From NCBI RefSeq assembly GCF_003254395.2, contig NC_037638.1, positions 4,764,001-4,828,000 on the forward strand: a stretch of 64,000 nt of DNA, given 5' to 3'. Source of the stretch: Apis mellifera (Eukaryota; Arthropoda; Insecta; Hymenoptera; Apidae). Each line of letters begins with the position of its first letter. Position 1 is the stretch's first letter. Shown here one piece after another: positions 26,061 to 40,577 of the stretch. The notes under the pieces are model-generated. The model was not told the origin of the DNA and made no database searches. It saw only the letters and a program-made list of their open reading frames with translations. Position numbers and translations under genes: made by a program.

Positions 26061-26451
26061 ATTACGCATGCCCAATTGAACGCATATAAGAAAGTGACAT
26101 GGCGGTTCTCCAATCTTCTTTACTCCCGCGATTAAATTCAAATACAGACCAAATGAAGGAGAACAAGATGACGTCGTCGTCAACGATAACTCGTAATACC
26201 AGTCACATAGTCAGAGAATCGGTCAGGGTGGGGCTCGTAGAATCGTGCTTATGCGTAACCCGTTCGTTCGGTTCATTCCTCCAGTGAGAAACAGTACGTC
26301 GAACATTGGTGATCGTGCATGGTGGCGCGTATGTATCCACGCGTATTCCTCTATGAAAGAGGTTGTCGCTTTTATTGTGTTTTCTTGTTGAAAATATGAA
26401 ATGATTAGTGAATAATTAAAAATCGGTGTATGTGTAATAAAGAAAACGAAG
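26061..26451 (+). promoter_or_regulatory. Pvr promoter and 5' UTR with a 62-codon upstream ORF
   Basis: Composition shifts abruptly to balanced G+C here and continues into the first coding exon of Pvr. An upstream ATG at 26099 opens a frame that closes at 26287, well before the receptor start at 26452. Its product has no recognised similarity. If the transcript starts upstream of 26099 this uORF could reduce translation of the receptor. The transcription start itself cannot be placed from sequence. Confidence 0.45.
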
Positions 26452-29400
26452 ATGATACATGTCTCAAGAATAGTCAATGCAATCATAGTTATCCTTGCTC
26501 TCAATAGAGGTAATGCCTTTACCTGTCATCTATATTCACCTGGCGACCAATCCGTTGTTTCGGTGAGGTGTCATGATCACGTGGTTACCATTGAGTCACG
26601 CTAAGAGAAACAGGTTTTCTGAATACTGCATACCACTTGTTATTGTGTATCTCATTGAGAGTCACCTATCATAAGGAACATACTTGATCTTACATATATA
26701 ATTACTGATGATATTAAAGAGTTAATTATCTTATTTAAGATTTTATTAATGCTTTTTAGGTTAAGGTTTCACAAATGATTGAATTAGTTTTAAAAATTTG
26801 TAGTTTATTAAAGTTTTTTTTATTGTATGTATAAAAAAGAAGAATTTTAGAAAGCTTATAGAAAGCTTTATTATAGAATAATAATTCTAAGAATATACAT
26901 ATATCGTTGTTTAAAACATAGTGTTTTGAAAATTATATGTATAAAAATTTTGGAATTTGATATTTTTAAAATATTGGAATTTTGAAATTATAAAATAACT
27001 ATTTAATTTGTAAATTATAAAATTTGGAAATTATTAATCTTTACTCAATGAAATACTTCAAATATTTTTCTTAGAACAATATTGCTTCTTAAATTATATC
27101 ATTGATTTATTGTCTATTTTGATGTAAAAAACATCTCGAACTCAATGACGCGTTAAACAAATAATATTCAGCTTTTCGTAACTTGCATAATAATTAGATA
27201 CATTAATCACATACGTTTATTCCTAGTTTTTCTGATTTAAATCTTCTGATTTATTTTTAAAAATAATATAAAAATAAATCAGATTCGTTTTAAATATTTC
27301 ATTATCATTTTGGCATCGTATATATAAATAATTAGTAAATAAAAAACTTCGATTCATTTTAAACTGAAATTTTAACATACTGTATAAATTAAAATTATGA
27401 TTCTTAAAAATTGATTTTTAAAATATTTTGTAATGAATGGTAAATAATAAAAGAAATAAAATAAAATATTCAAAATTCAATTAATAAAACCTATACTTAT
27501 CCTATATCATTATAACAATATTTATTTAATTAATACAATAAAATTCATATAGATAAAAATTAAAGAAAAAAAAAGAATATTTCTTATGTGATATAATAAT
27601 TGAGCAATATATTATCATAATTTTACAAATTACAAATTGTCATTGCTATTTTGTTAATAAATACATAATAATATTAGATTTTTTTGAATGATTTTTATAA
27701 ATCATGAATTAATATTAAAGATAATGAAATATATTAAATAACTAAATATTTATTATGCAGAAAAAAATTTATACTTAAAATTTATTACTTAAAATAAATT
27801 ATTTATGACTTCTTTCCTACTTCTCTTATGATAACCTATAAAATATAGATCACAGATAAATGTAATGATCAATCAACTCACAGTAGTATCTAATTACAAC
27901 ATTTCATTGAAATATATCTATGTATTCTATATTGGAATATATAGGTATCTCTATCCCGTTGAGAATTGACAAATTTATCGTTAAATATAACAATATGAAA
28001 CAACCATATGAAGTACGAATGATAAAATTGATTAATATCAAAGTGTATTTCAGAAAAATTGAAAGAAATATTGAATTCATTAAACAAATTTTATCTTTAT
28101 TCTTTTATCAATGCAATTTAATGTTTTTAAATTATTATCGTATGTTATGCCAGAGAAAATAATTTATTTAATAAAAAATAATATATATATATATATATAA
28201 ATAAAATGAAGATAAATATTTTTTTTTCTATATCATAAAATTATAAATGATATCATGATATTTTTTGAAAAAGTACATAAATAATTCGTATTCATGAATA
28301 TCATTAAAAATTTATTTGAAAGTTGATTTAAAATTTTTTTAGGAATATGTATATATATGTATAATATATTACATGTATCTTATTTGAATTTTCCCGCGCA
28401 AATATCTTGCATTCTATTCGTTATTTAAAAAAGTATTTTAATAGAAAGGAAAAGAATCATATATAATAAAAATTGATGCAATAAAATTCTTAATATTCTT
28501 AATATTTATAAATGAAATATTTATGAAATATTTTTTATTTTTATATATATATATTTTTTACGTTTTTTTTAATATATTTTTATTTTTATTTTTATACATA
28601 TATATTTTTATTTTTAATGTATGTTTAAGGAAAATATTATTATATGTAAAATTTATTTATATAACATGATTTTTCATAAAGATGCAATTAAAAATGATGA
28701 CTTTATTATTGACTTTATTTAGTATGAGTAATGCTTAATAGAGTGAAAAAATAACTGTGATATGCAAAGTACGCTATATTCTTTTAAAGAAATAAATATC
28801 ATTTAAAATATAAAATATAAAAGTTTTATCACAGTACATTGATTTAAAAATTTCTTTTTGTATAAATATGATTTAACAATTTTTCTAATAAATATAATTT
28901 GATCTAATAAATATCTTTGATTCTAATAAATATGATCTATTGGATACACATTGGTATTTTACTTGAATAACGATGATCAAATAAAACTTGTCATATCTTT
29001 TCATTCGTAGAAGTAGCAATATATCTTAGATATGTTAAATATTACGTTTGTAAATAAACTTTGATTGCAAAATAATTTAATTAAATCTCTTTTTCAATTA
29101 AAAAAATATATATTTAAATATTAGATCATATGCTGTTTTTAATACATTAGAATTTGAATAAAATATTATTTTATATAATATAGGATGGAATTATAGAATG
29201 GAAAATAATATTTTATATATTATGTTGAAACAAAAATCAATAATAATAAAAATAAATGTAAAATAATTATATTTCAAACGTAATAATCAATTTTTAATTA
29301 TTATTTCTTCTATTTATTATTATTTTTTTTATTCATAATATATATTTATAATTTAAAAATAATTTAATTATATTCGAATTATTGTTTGCAATCTTTCTAT

Positions 29401-32400
29401 TTATACGACAAAAAGAAAATATCTGAATACTAAGTTAATCTGTGAGGGGCCATTCATTTCTCTTCATCTTTTATCGTCAGTAGGTTGGGCAGTTCTTATC
29501 AAGACTTCCCAATATGCGGCAACACAAGTCCCACGATTTTGTGTGTACATAAAAGTTATATATAAAATTATTTTCAACTGTTATCTTGAAAATGATGTTG
29601 TCATATAGTCCTTAAGAATTAATTAGATATATATATTAAAAGAATCTATTTGATAAATTTATTTATGAAAAAATTTTTGATTCTAGATTCATCAATAATA
29701 TCAATAATATCAATAGATATTACAATTAATATTATATATATTATAAAAAATAAGACTGTTATTTAATTGTTAAATTAATTTGAAAAAAAAAATTGTAATA
29801 ACTATTATATTATTTCAATTTGAATTAGATACAAAACTTAATACGAATATAAAAATATAATATAAAAATTTCATACATTTAGTACATTATCATAATCCAA
29901 TATTGGAAATCTCCCTAAATAACTTAAATAACTTAATATTGGCATTCATTTATCCAAGATGTCACGATAAAACTTAGCATCCACATTTATTTTTCTCATA
30001 ACGTTATAAAAATTATTCATAAAATAATGTCATCAACATTAAAGACTGTTTTACACAATAATGATCTATTAAAGAATAATAAATTTAACAAAAGATTCTC
30101 GCCAGCTTTTGCTCCTGATTTATTTATTTGTTTCTCTGTGAAACGTTGATTGATAATGTGGCTGCATTATCAGAAGAGGAAAGAAAGGACTTCCTTCCTA
30201 GAGACGGTTGTATATGCGCAGAAACGATTTCTCGTACGGCACATACGTGTATTTTTACACAGAAAATATAGTAACAAGAATAGAAGATAAAATCGATTAT
30301 CCACAAGACATTGCGGTTAAAAATTTCTTTCTTAATTTCGAAATATTCTCGTTCCAAGATCTGAAAATCTACAAATAAAAATGTTTTTAGTTGAAAATTT
30401 TTGATTATAATATTTTACTTTTGTTCATTTAACACAATAAAAAATTGAAGAAAAATTTAAAAATCTTTTTAAAATTATAATTTTTTTTCTCATTTCAAAA
30501 TTAACAATTCTAATTTGTTCTTCAATTCGAAAATTGAAAATTCTTATATTCTAAAATAAAATTTTGAAAATCTATGTAATCTATTATGTAAGTAATTAAT
30601 TGGGTTCTTTTTTTTTATTCATATTGATATAAATACCAATCTGTATTTAGTATATTAGTATTATACTCTACTAGTTTGTTATCTAATATAGTAGAGTTAT
30701 CAGTATATTATCAATATCTATTAATTTATCGATTATCAATATCGGTGTTAAGTGCACCTTCATTTTATGTTAAGTGCGTCTTCATTTGCATTTTCAATAT
30801 CTATCTCTTAGAAAAACATACTCTTATAGATAAATTTTATTTTTGGCTTATTTTTTTTCCACGAAAAATCTCTACGATAATTCTACATTCCTCAATATTC
30901 CATTCCACTCTTATGATGAATTTTTATATTTATCTGTAATTTTTTCACAAATTCTTTATCGCTCAATAATTTATAATTTTTTTTTCTTCATCAGGTTCAA
31001 TAGCTCAATTGAGCGTAGATGAAACAGAAAAAGCTGCAGAGCTTCTCATAAATGAAGGTGATAGTTTGGAGATCACATGCACCGGTTTTGAAAGTATTTT
31101 TTTTGTCTATCCTGAAGATGAACCCAATGTAAGTCTTTATAAAAAAAAAAAAAAAGAAATTAATATTGATGTGATATAAAAAAAGAAATTAATCTTGTTA
31201 ATTGTTAAAATAGATCATCACCTCTACGCCCTTTAAAGAAGAAAATCTCGAAGATGACATATTCAAATTCGTGTTTAAACGAAACGAAACTGTTCATGGG
31301 GATACAGGATTGTATGGTTGCCCCGATAATATTTTGCAAGTTACCTCACACCCTAATTTTCAAACAACTGAAAGCTTGGTATTTGTTTATGTTCAATGTA
31401 AGTGGATTTTTAAATATTTCTTAAAATATGAATAAGAAAGAGTTGTTCTGGAGAGTATTTCTTGTTAATATATTAAGATATATATCTTGCTAATAAAAGT
31501 AGATATTATGTTGAGAATAAAATTCTCAGAAAATCACTCTTAACGCGATATTTATTTATTTATAAAAATATTCTTGAGAGCATCTCTTTATATTTATTAT
31601 TATTATTATTATCTTTTAAACAGAGCAATAGAATATTTATCATGGATTATTATTGTTACTTACTATTATGTTATTTACTATTGTTAATTACTTTTTTTAT
31701 AAAAAATATAATAAATATAATTGTATTAGCAGAGATATTCAGTTTTTTAAATGTATTTTTAGAACTATATTATTTTATAAGAAAATTTGAGAAACTATAT
31801 TTATTATAGAATTGAAATATATTGTAAAATATAGTTTTCTAAAAAATATACGTTTTATATTATAAGATTAACTTGATTAACTAGAGACAGTAATGGTTAT
31901 CATTATTATTATTGTTATTATTTTATTCTACATTTATATTGTTCGTTATATTTGAACTATAATATTGTTTAGACTATGATTGTCCAGATATGTATAATGG
32001 CTATAGATAATTTTTTAAATAAAATAATAAAATCATACGATCTTAATACATCAATTTAATGCTACAATTATTTTGTTTCAGCGAACAGAAGCATGTTTGT
32101 GCAAACAGATAATTTTCGTTCATTAACTGTAGCAGTCGGTGAAACTGCTTTAATACCTTGTAGACCAACATCGCCCAATTTCACAGTTGAACTTTTCCTT
32201 AGTGATATGGTAAATTAATCTGTTTTAATAATTTGCTAGGCAAAATAATAATCAAACCAAATAATATTTAATAATTGAAACAACATTTAAAATGAGCATA
32301 AAATCATAAATACAAATGAAAAATATTAAAAGATTTTTGTTTTTGAATTTTTGATTGTAATTTTTTTTAATTTGACGTATTTTTACTTGATTTATCTTTT

Positions 32401-35400
32401 CTAAAAAAAATTAAATATTTATTAAATATCTTTTAAATATTTTTTTAATTTTAAAAAATAAAATATTTATAGAATTTACTTATACTTAGTTTTTTAAAGT
32501 ATTATGTTTTCAAATTAAACATTTTTTGATCATTTTCTTAATTCTAGAGTTGAGGAAGATGCAGAGTGATGTTATATATATTATTTTGTTTTATAATATT
32601 AGATGAAACATTTTATAAATAATAAATAGAATTAAATAAGAAAATATATATAGAAACATAAAAAATATTAAGTAAAGTTATATTTATTATTATAGGTTGT
32701 GAATAAAACAAATTTCCATCCAAGGATTGGTTTCACTTTGACAAACATCACACTGAAAGATGGTGGTTATTATACATGTGTCATACAAGCAGATGTACGC
32801 CACGAAATAAATTATTACTTACTTGTGATTCGTACGTATACTCTCTTAAAATATTTTTAAATTTTATTATTTTATAAATTCTTCATTATAATATTTAAAT
32901 AAAAACAATTTAATTTAATTTATAAAAAATATGATCATACAATTTAAATATAAATAGAGTTTTATAAATATAACTCTTTAATTAATAATAAAACTTAATA
33001 ATAAAAAAAACTTATTATTTTATTATTATTTATCTTAAATATATAAATTAATTTGTCTATAAGATTTTAAATACAAATATTTTTAAATTATAATAATTTT
33101 GAAAAAAAGATAGAAAATATTTTGAGTTTTTTAATTTGATATATTTGATTATTCTCTATAAATAAATAAATTTAATTTTTTTTAAAATGAAATTCTTATT
33201 TCATTTTTTTTTTTTTTTTGAATACAGCTTGGAATTGATTGAAATTTTCTTTTCGATTTTAGGGAAACATGAATTGAACGAACCAAAAATTGCGGAGGAT
33301 AATTTACGTCATGTAACAAGAGGTCAAATTCTACGTGTAAATTGCACAACAATCGTTGAAACAGATATGAATTATGTTTTAAATTGGAGTACACCGCATA
33401 TGGTTGGAAAATAATTTATTTTTATTCAAATCATTCAATTGAAATTAAGTTAAAAAAAATAAATTTTACATATGATTTCAGAATACTAGAATAAGGACTG
33501 TTGATTACAGTGAAAAAACAGGTCCAATTAAAAAAGCGATTGTCGAAATGATTATAGAGGATGTAAGATACGAAGATGAAGGCTTCTACGAATGTGTTAT
33601 AAAATCTTTTCATGATTCTAGAAAAACAAAAGTCTTTATCAAAGTTCATGGTGAGTTAAAATAATTCTTTTTAGTTATTTAATTATTTAAAAAAAATAAA
33701 ATTAATTTAAATGTTTTTCTCTTATATTAAAAATTATTCTAAATATATATTTTTAGATCCAGAAAACAAATTTATCAATCTAACAGCACAGGATGCTATC
33801 AGACATTATCAACGTCATGAAGGTGGTGAAATACAATGGGTTGTACATGTACATGCTTATCCAGAACCTATTCTTAAATGGTAATAAATTTTAAAATAGA
33901 AAATTATTAATAGAATTAATTAGAATAAAAAAATTTTTTAATATCTTATTTCTGATTAATTTTTCAGGCTAAATACAAAAGGAGAAGAAATCATAGGTAA
34001 TTGGGAAGCTCCAAAAAAAACGAAATATGCGATAAAAACGGAATCTACTAATACAATTTTAAGAATAAACCATTTAAATATCGAGGACATGGGAGAATAT
34101 TCTCTTCAAGCTACTAATCAAGATAAATTCGATATGTTGAATTTTACGTTAGATGTATTAGGTATATAAATTTTGTTTTCAATAATCGAAAAAAAAAATT
34201 TTTTATTATTTTTATATTGTTTTTTTATTAACATTTTTTCAGTAAAACCAGTACCAATGTTGAAAGTAGAGCCTTATTATAGTCCTAATCAGACAGTGGA
34301 AATATCTTGTGATGTGGCAACATTTCCATCACCGATTATAACGTGGAGTTTTATTAAGTACCCTTATTATCCTTCTTATGAAAATGCGACCACTATAAGA
34401 TTAACAGTATGTAATATCTCCCTTAAATAAATATTAATTATAATTATGAACAAACGATGAAAACAATTGAGAAATTGAAATTTTTATATATTAAAAATTT
34501 TAATATCAAAACTTCATAAATTTATAATTTATAAATATTTGTTTTATTTTTATTTGAAAGATATTTTTCTTAATTTTATAGAACACAAAAGAAAGCGGAA
34601 TGAACACCAGATTTCATTCAATTGTAAAGATGACTATTGAAATGAGTGGCCATCTTACCTGTAGCGCGTGCAACATTATTGGATGCGAATCTCAAACTGA
34701 AACTATTTTGGTTTCCGGTAAATAATTAAAATAAAAATAATAATTAATAATTATTATATATATTATATATAATTAATAATTATTAATATTAAAAAATAAA
34801 TAATTAAAATAATTAAAATAATTTTATTTGCAAGATATTCATCGAATCACAATATATGTACATATTTATTAAAAATCATGCATATTTATCAGGATAAAAA
34901 CTTTATATATTATTTAATTTTGTTTTTATGTCTTTTTTTCATTTTTATACTTTTATATCGATTTTTCAAAACTATAGATGGAAGAGGTGGTTTTGGTATA
35001 ATCGAGCTAAAGGATCCAGTAGTCGAAGGGGATGATTTAGAATTAATTTGTGCTGCCTCCATTTATAATTACACGAGCAATTTCGAATGGAAATACGAAA
35101 ACGGTACTTTTATTGTGCAAAATGGTAAGATAGTTTTATTATATTTTGAAAAAAGAATTATATTTTTTGCCAATTTCTTAACTGCTGTTTTTGGAACATT
35201 TAGATAGATTGACGATCGAACAAGCTAAGACTCGATTTACTTATCGTTCGATCTTAAAGATAAAAAATGTAACAAAAGCAGATTCGATGAAGTATACATG
35301 TAGCAATAAAGAAGAAATGGATTTCTTTCTTCAAGTTCACGGTAAGTAATTTATATAGGAAAAAAATATAGTATATAATAATATAAAAACCTGAAATAGT

Positions 35401-38400
35401 TTAATTATTGTTTATAAATCATCAAAAATTTCTTTTAATGAATTATTTTAAATCATAAATAATTTGAAAAAAATTTTAAATCTATTACAAATTGATTTAA
35501 AAAAATTAAACAAATAAAATTCTTAATTTTTCTTTCTGATTTTTCTAATTTTATTTCTTTTTTAGGGGCAGTGAAACCTTTTATGAAGGAAACCAATCTA
35601 AACGGAAGTGAAATTACGATTGACATTAATACACATGATTCACATAATTCGTTAATACTACAGTGTTTTGTAGGTGGAATGCCTAAACCAATAGTTACAT
35701 GGTACAAAGTAAATATCTGATATCTTTATTTCTAAATATCATTAAATCATATAATTAAATATTATTTAACAAATATTTTTACTACTATAACACGTAAAAA
35801 TTATTTAATGAAAAATAACATTGTATATATATATATATATATTTTTTTTATTACTTTTTTATATTATATGTAAATATTCTTAATCACTTATGTTATTTAT
35901 TTCATTTTTTCATAGAATGATGAAGTAATAAAAATTGGTGATCAATTCACATATACCCATAATCAACAAGAATTGCATATTAATTATCTAAGGGATATTG
36001 ACAGTGGAATATACTTATGCAAAGGCGAGAATCGTTTAGGAGTAATTAAAGCACACGGAAATATAATAGTTAAAGGTAAGTTACTAAATTATACAATATT
36101 GAATAGAGTTCATTTTTTTCGATAAAACATTTCATGATATATATCTATGTGAAATACAAAAATTTCTTACGAAACTTTTTAAAATCTATAGGAAAAGAGG
36201 TTCCAAAAGAATTAATAATATTGATTGTCATCTTATCGATCACAGTAATAATTCTGGTGGTCTATTTTACAATCAAGATTCGCCGTGAAAAGGTATTTTT
36301 GTATTATTGAAGAATAACATTTTATTTATAAATTTTCAACTTGCATAATTAGATTCTATTTGTTAATATTCTCAATTTTTTTTGACTCTTGATTTTTAGT
36401 GATTTCATGATTTAAAAATATTCTGCAATTATGAAACATATCTATACACATATATTTTTTATTCTAGATCATGAGAAAAGAATTAATGGAAGCAGGATTA
36501 ATGCATTTTGAAGAAGGAGCAGTGGAATGTTTGAATCCAGAATTAACAGTGGATGATCAAGCAGAATTACTTCCTTATGATAAGAAATGGGAATTTCCAA
36601 GAGAAAAATTAAAGTTAGGTAAATAATATAATTATATAATCATACATAAAATGAGATGTAAATTTAGTATATATATATATATTATTCTTATAGTGTGTAG
36701 TTAAATACAGGTTATTTCCAGTTATTTCCAAATGATTTTTTAATCCGACATCTAATTGAATCTGGTCGGAATTCAAGAAAAAATTAAAATTAATCAGTAT
36801 AATAATTAGTAATCTATTTTTTACTATATAATATAGATATATATATCTATATATAGATATAATATAGATATATATAATATAAATAAACTTTGACCTAAAA
36901 GAAATAATTATATTTCTCATATTTAATTTAACAATTTATCAAATGTAAATATTATGCTTATTAATAAATATTGTGCTTATTATACTTATTAATATAAACA
37001 TTGTACTTGCATTTATTAGATTGTTCTTTTGTTAATTAAATTATAATAATTTTATAATAATTTGTTTTTTTTTTATAAACATCTCTATCTTGCTTTCATT
37101 CTTTGCTTTCTTATATGCTACTTATTTATACTTGATTGAAATTTTTTGAATTTTATAAAAATTATTTTCTAGTATTTTAAATCAAAATAAATTTCACAGA
37201 TAATATATAAAATGCATATAATCTCTAAGTAAAAAAAAATTAAATTTCAATCTTTTATATATCGATTATTATAAATAATTATAGATGTTTTTTTCCTAAA
37301 TATTTCAAAAAAAAAATTTTTTGTTAATATTAATTATATTTTAAATATTTTATAAAAATGTAATTTTTAATGAAAATTATATATATATTTTAAATATTTT
37401 TTATTTAATTTCTTATAAATATTAATTATATTTTAAATATTTCATAAAAATTACTTTAATAATTGAAATTTAATTTAATTATTTAATTATTTAAAGGGAA
37501 ACAATTAGGAAGCGGAGCTTTTGGAGTTGTCATGAAAGCGGAAGCAGAGGGAATTTGCGAGAATGAACCAGTTACCACAGTAGCAGTAAAAATGGTTCGT
37601 CGAACAACAGTTCCGACTTGTGTTCGTGCACTTGCTAGCGAGCTGAAAATTATGGTGCACCTTGGTAAACACTTGAATGTAGTCAATCTTCTTGGTGCTT
37701 GTACGAAAAATATTTCCAAACGTACGTATTTTAAAGTTGTGGAATTTTTAAAAAATAATACAAATAATAAAATAATTTAATAATTAATTTAATAAATAAA
37801 TAAAACTTTACAATTTAATTTTAAAATTTAATATTAATATTTTATGTAAATTTTGATTTTAATATTTTTTCTTTTTTATAAATAGGTGAATTATTAGTAA
37901 TTGTAGAATATTGCCGATTTGGAAATTTACACAATTATTTATTACGACATAGGACTGATTTTATCAATCAAATAGATCCAACAACTGGTAAATTTGATCC
38001 CAGTATCGGGCAAGATCTTTTAACCAGATCCGTTAGTGTTAGCAGTAATAATAGGTTTGTTTTACTTTTTTATCTTTTCATATAGCATTTTTACTTATTA
38101 ATAACGCTCATTAATAATTCTTTATTTCGTTTCAATAATCTTTTGAATGTAGCTTATGAAAATATGTATAATTAAAACTTATGTAAAATAACCAACATTA
38201 ACATTATAAAATAATATTTAATTAATAATTAATTAATATTAATAATTAATTATCCATTATGAATATTTTAAATCCATGTGATTTAACATAAAACATTTCT
38301 AAATTTTGTATCTGAATATTATGTTTTTTAACTTATGCAGAATCTACTTAATTATTACAATTTAATTACAATTTCTATATTTTTTTTTTTCATAGTTCAT

Positions 38401-40577
38401 AACTATATGTTCATAACTATATATATTTATGCTCTGCATGGGGTTGTGGTGGTTAACGATGGATATGTGTTTTCTTCTGTTCGTACGACAGGATAAAATA
38501 CGTGGCATTGTCATTTTCTCGCAGTCTTAGTGATAATTCTGCCACCGAGTCGACGAATTATCAAACTTCTGCAATGGATTCTCAAGGAATTAGTATGTCA
38601 CCGGATGGCGGTATTCAAAGTAATAATTCGTCCCAAGGATGGAGATTTAATTATCGGGGTGATTATAAGGATCATAATTTGAAACCGATTTGTACGCAAG
38701 ATTTATTATCTTGGGCTTTTCAAGTAGCACGTGGAATGGAATATCTTAGTCAAAGAAAGGTATATTTATATACAATTATGATTTGATTTTATGTAGTTAT
38801 AATATTCAATAAATATAAAATTGACCCATCATCAATCATTGAAAAAAATTTTCAAGTAGGATGCGATTGTGATGAATCCTAAGAAATATATTTTGTCAAA
38901 AAAAAAATATTACATAAAATCTAAACAATTTTTTTTTTTAGAAAATTATTTATCTTGGTTTGAGAATTTTGAATCATAAATATCAACTTTTAGAATCAAT
39001 TTTTGAAATCAATATCTTATTTCTGATTAAAATCTTTAGCTAATTGCAATAAAAATTATTAAATAATTGACTCTATTAATTTTAATATTCCATTATAATT
39101 ATTAATATAATTATTTCATTATAATTATTTTATTAGGTATTACACGGTGATTTAGCTGCAAGAAATATTTTATTGGCCGAAAATAATGTCGTAAAAATCT
39201 GTGATTTTGGTTTAGCAAAAACCATGTACAAAGATAATAATTATAAAAAAAAAGGAGGTGGTCTATTACCTATAAAATGGATGGCTATTGAGTCGATTAG
39301 GGATCGAATTTTTTCAACACAATCAGATATTTGGTCATTTGGTATAGTTTTATGGGAATTCTTTACATTAGCTGAAACACCTTATCCAGGAATGGAAGCT
39401 GAAAAACAATACCAGAAACTAATTGAAGGATATAGATTGGAACAACCTGAATATGCTACTTCCGAAATGTAAGTTATAACAGTTTTTAAAACAAAGACAA
39501 AAATCATTTTTTTTTTTTTAAATTTCAAATTTCATAGATATAACATAATGTATCAATGTTGGATGGCTAAGCCTAGTTTACGTCCGAGTTTCACGCAATT
39601 AGTTAAGAATATTGGTGATCTATTAGAAGAAAGCGTAAAAACGGTAAGTTTGATGTCAATATATTTTTATTTATCATATTTTATATTTATTTTTATTTTT
39701 ATTTGCAAAAATTTAATTTTTACAATAATTTTTTTAAATTTTATTCAAAAATATGATGTAGTATATCATAATAATCATTATACATAATGTATATAATACA
39801 TTAAAATGAATGAATGAAATTATTATACTCATTTATTATTAAAATCATATACATTTTAAATATTTTCATTTGATTTAGCATTATATCAGTTTAAATGATC
39901 CCTATATGGATATGAACACAACGATGTTAGAAGGTGGGCGAAATGATTATTTAACAATGCTTTCTTCACCTGATCATACAACACTTTCCTCGCCCACTCA
40001 TGATTATTCAAATTTGCCTTCTTCAAATTTAACCGATTCAACGTACCTATGTATGAGTCCTAATAGTCAGGGATATCAATCAGAAATATTCAGTCCTAGA
40101 CCAAATCAAGAAAGTACTTGTTTTGAATTTCCATCGCCTACTTCTGACTCAGAGGACGCAGTAGAAATATCACCAATGTTAAAAAAACAAGAGGAAGAAG
40201 ATCCTTACTTAAAACCTATCAATGTACATGCACGACGAGCAGAATTCGTTCGACAACGAGAGGCAATGAAAAATCAAACAATAGATCGACCAATCAATAG
40301 GGATTTTGGATATTGCAATACTCCACAAAATGGTCAATTAATAAATCTGAATGAAAAGAATAAGAATGATTCAAAAAATTCTGATGACAATGAAAAATTA
40401 AATAATGGAAATACAATATCGGAGAAAGATTTTATACCTACTATCATTAGGACACAAGATAATTACGTAAACATGCCTAAACAGAAGAGTGATTTAAGGT
40501 TAGAAATGCCAGCTGGTTTTAGCAATCCTAGTTATGTGGTGATGGTTAATCGTGAAACAGATCAAATGAAAGTTTAA
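26452..40577 (+). CDS. Pvr: PDGF/VEGF-receptor-related receptor tyrosine kinase (Pvr)
   Basis: Receptor for PVF growth factors, used in insects for blood-cell survival and guided cell migration. There are 23 coding exons: 26452-26509 (signal peptide, IVNAIIVILAL), 30995-31128, 31214-31397, 32082-32209, 32696-32831, 33263-33402, 33482-33650, 33757-33880, 33968-34161, 34243-34406, 34582-34717, 34978-35124, 35204-35341, 35566-35708, 35916-36075, 36192-36292, 36468-36618, 37497-37721, 37886-38054, 38492-38759, 39137-39468, 39538-39643, 39879-40577. They sum to exactly 1401 codons plus stop. The ectodomain carries repeated Ig signatures (GGYYTCVIQ, DEGFYECVI, DSGIYLCKGE). The membrane segment lies at about residues 723-745. 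The split kinase has a glycine loop GSGAFG, lysine in VAVKMV (about 834), a kinase insert over exons 19-20, HGDLAARN (about 1026-1033), CDFG and WMAIES. The tail has five YxxM motifs. The exon 6 donor is a weak GTTGGA. Confidence 0.95.
26510..30994 (+). other. Pvr intron 1 (about 4.5 kb)
   Basis: Donor GTAATG follows the signal-peptide exon. The acceptor TTTTTTTTTCTTCATCAG precedes exon 2. The intron is A/T-rich apart from two more balanced islands at about 29440-29550 and 30110-30260. These may be intronic enhancers or unrecognised exons. The second has open frames on both strands, none matched to a family. Confidence 0.6.

Noticed and set aside
27890..28162. Overlapping 65- and 80-codon frames on opposite strands within Pvr intron 1
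   Set aside because: Low-complexity A/T-rich frames without splice context or family resemblance. Such lengths arise by chance at this composition.
30676..30939. 87-codon hydrophobic plus-strand frame
   Set aside because: Rich in Tyr, Ile, Leu and Phe because the DNA is pyrimidine/T-rich. It lies within Pvr intron 1 directly before the exon 2 acceptor. No domain is recognised.
36615..36920. 101-codon minus-strand frame in Pvr intron 17
   Set aside because: Made of Tyr/Ile repeats from TATA-type sequence. It includes a small self-complementary TATATAGATA stretch but is not protein-like.
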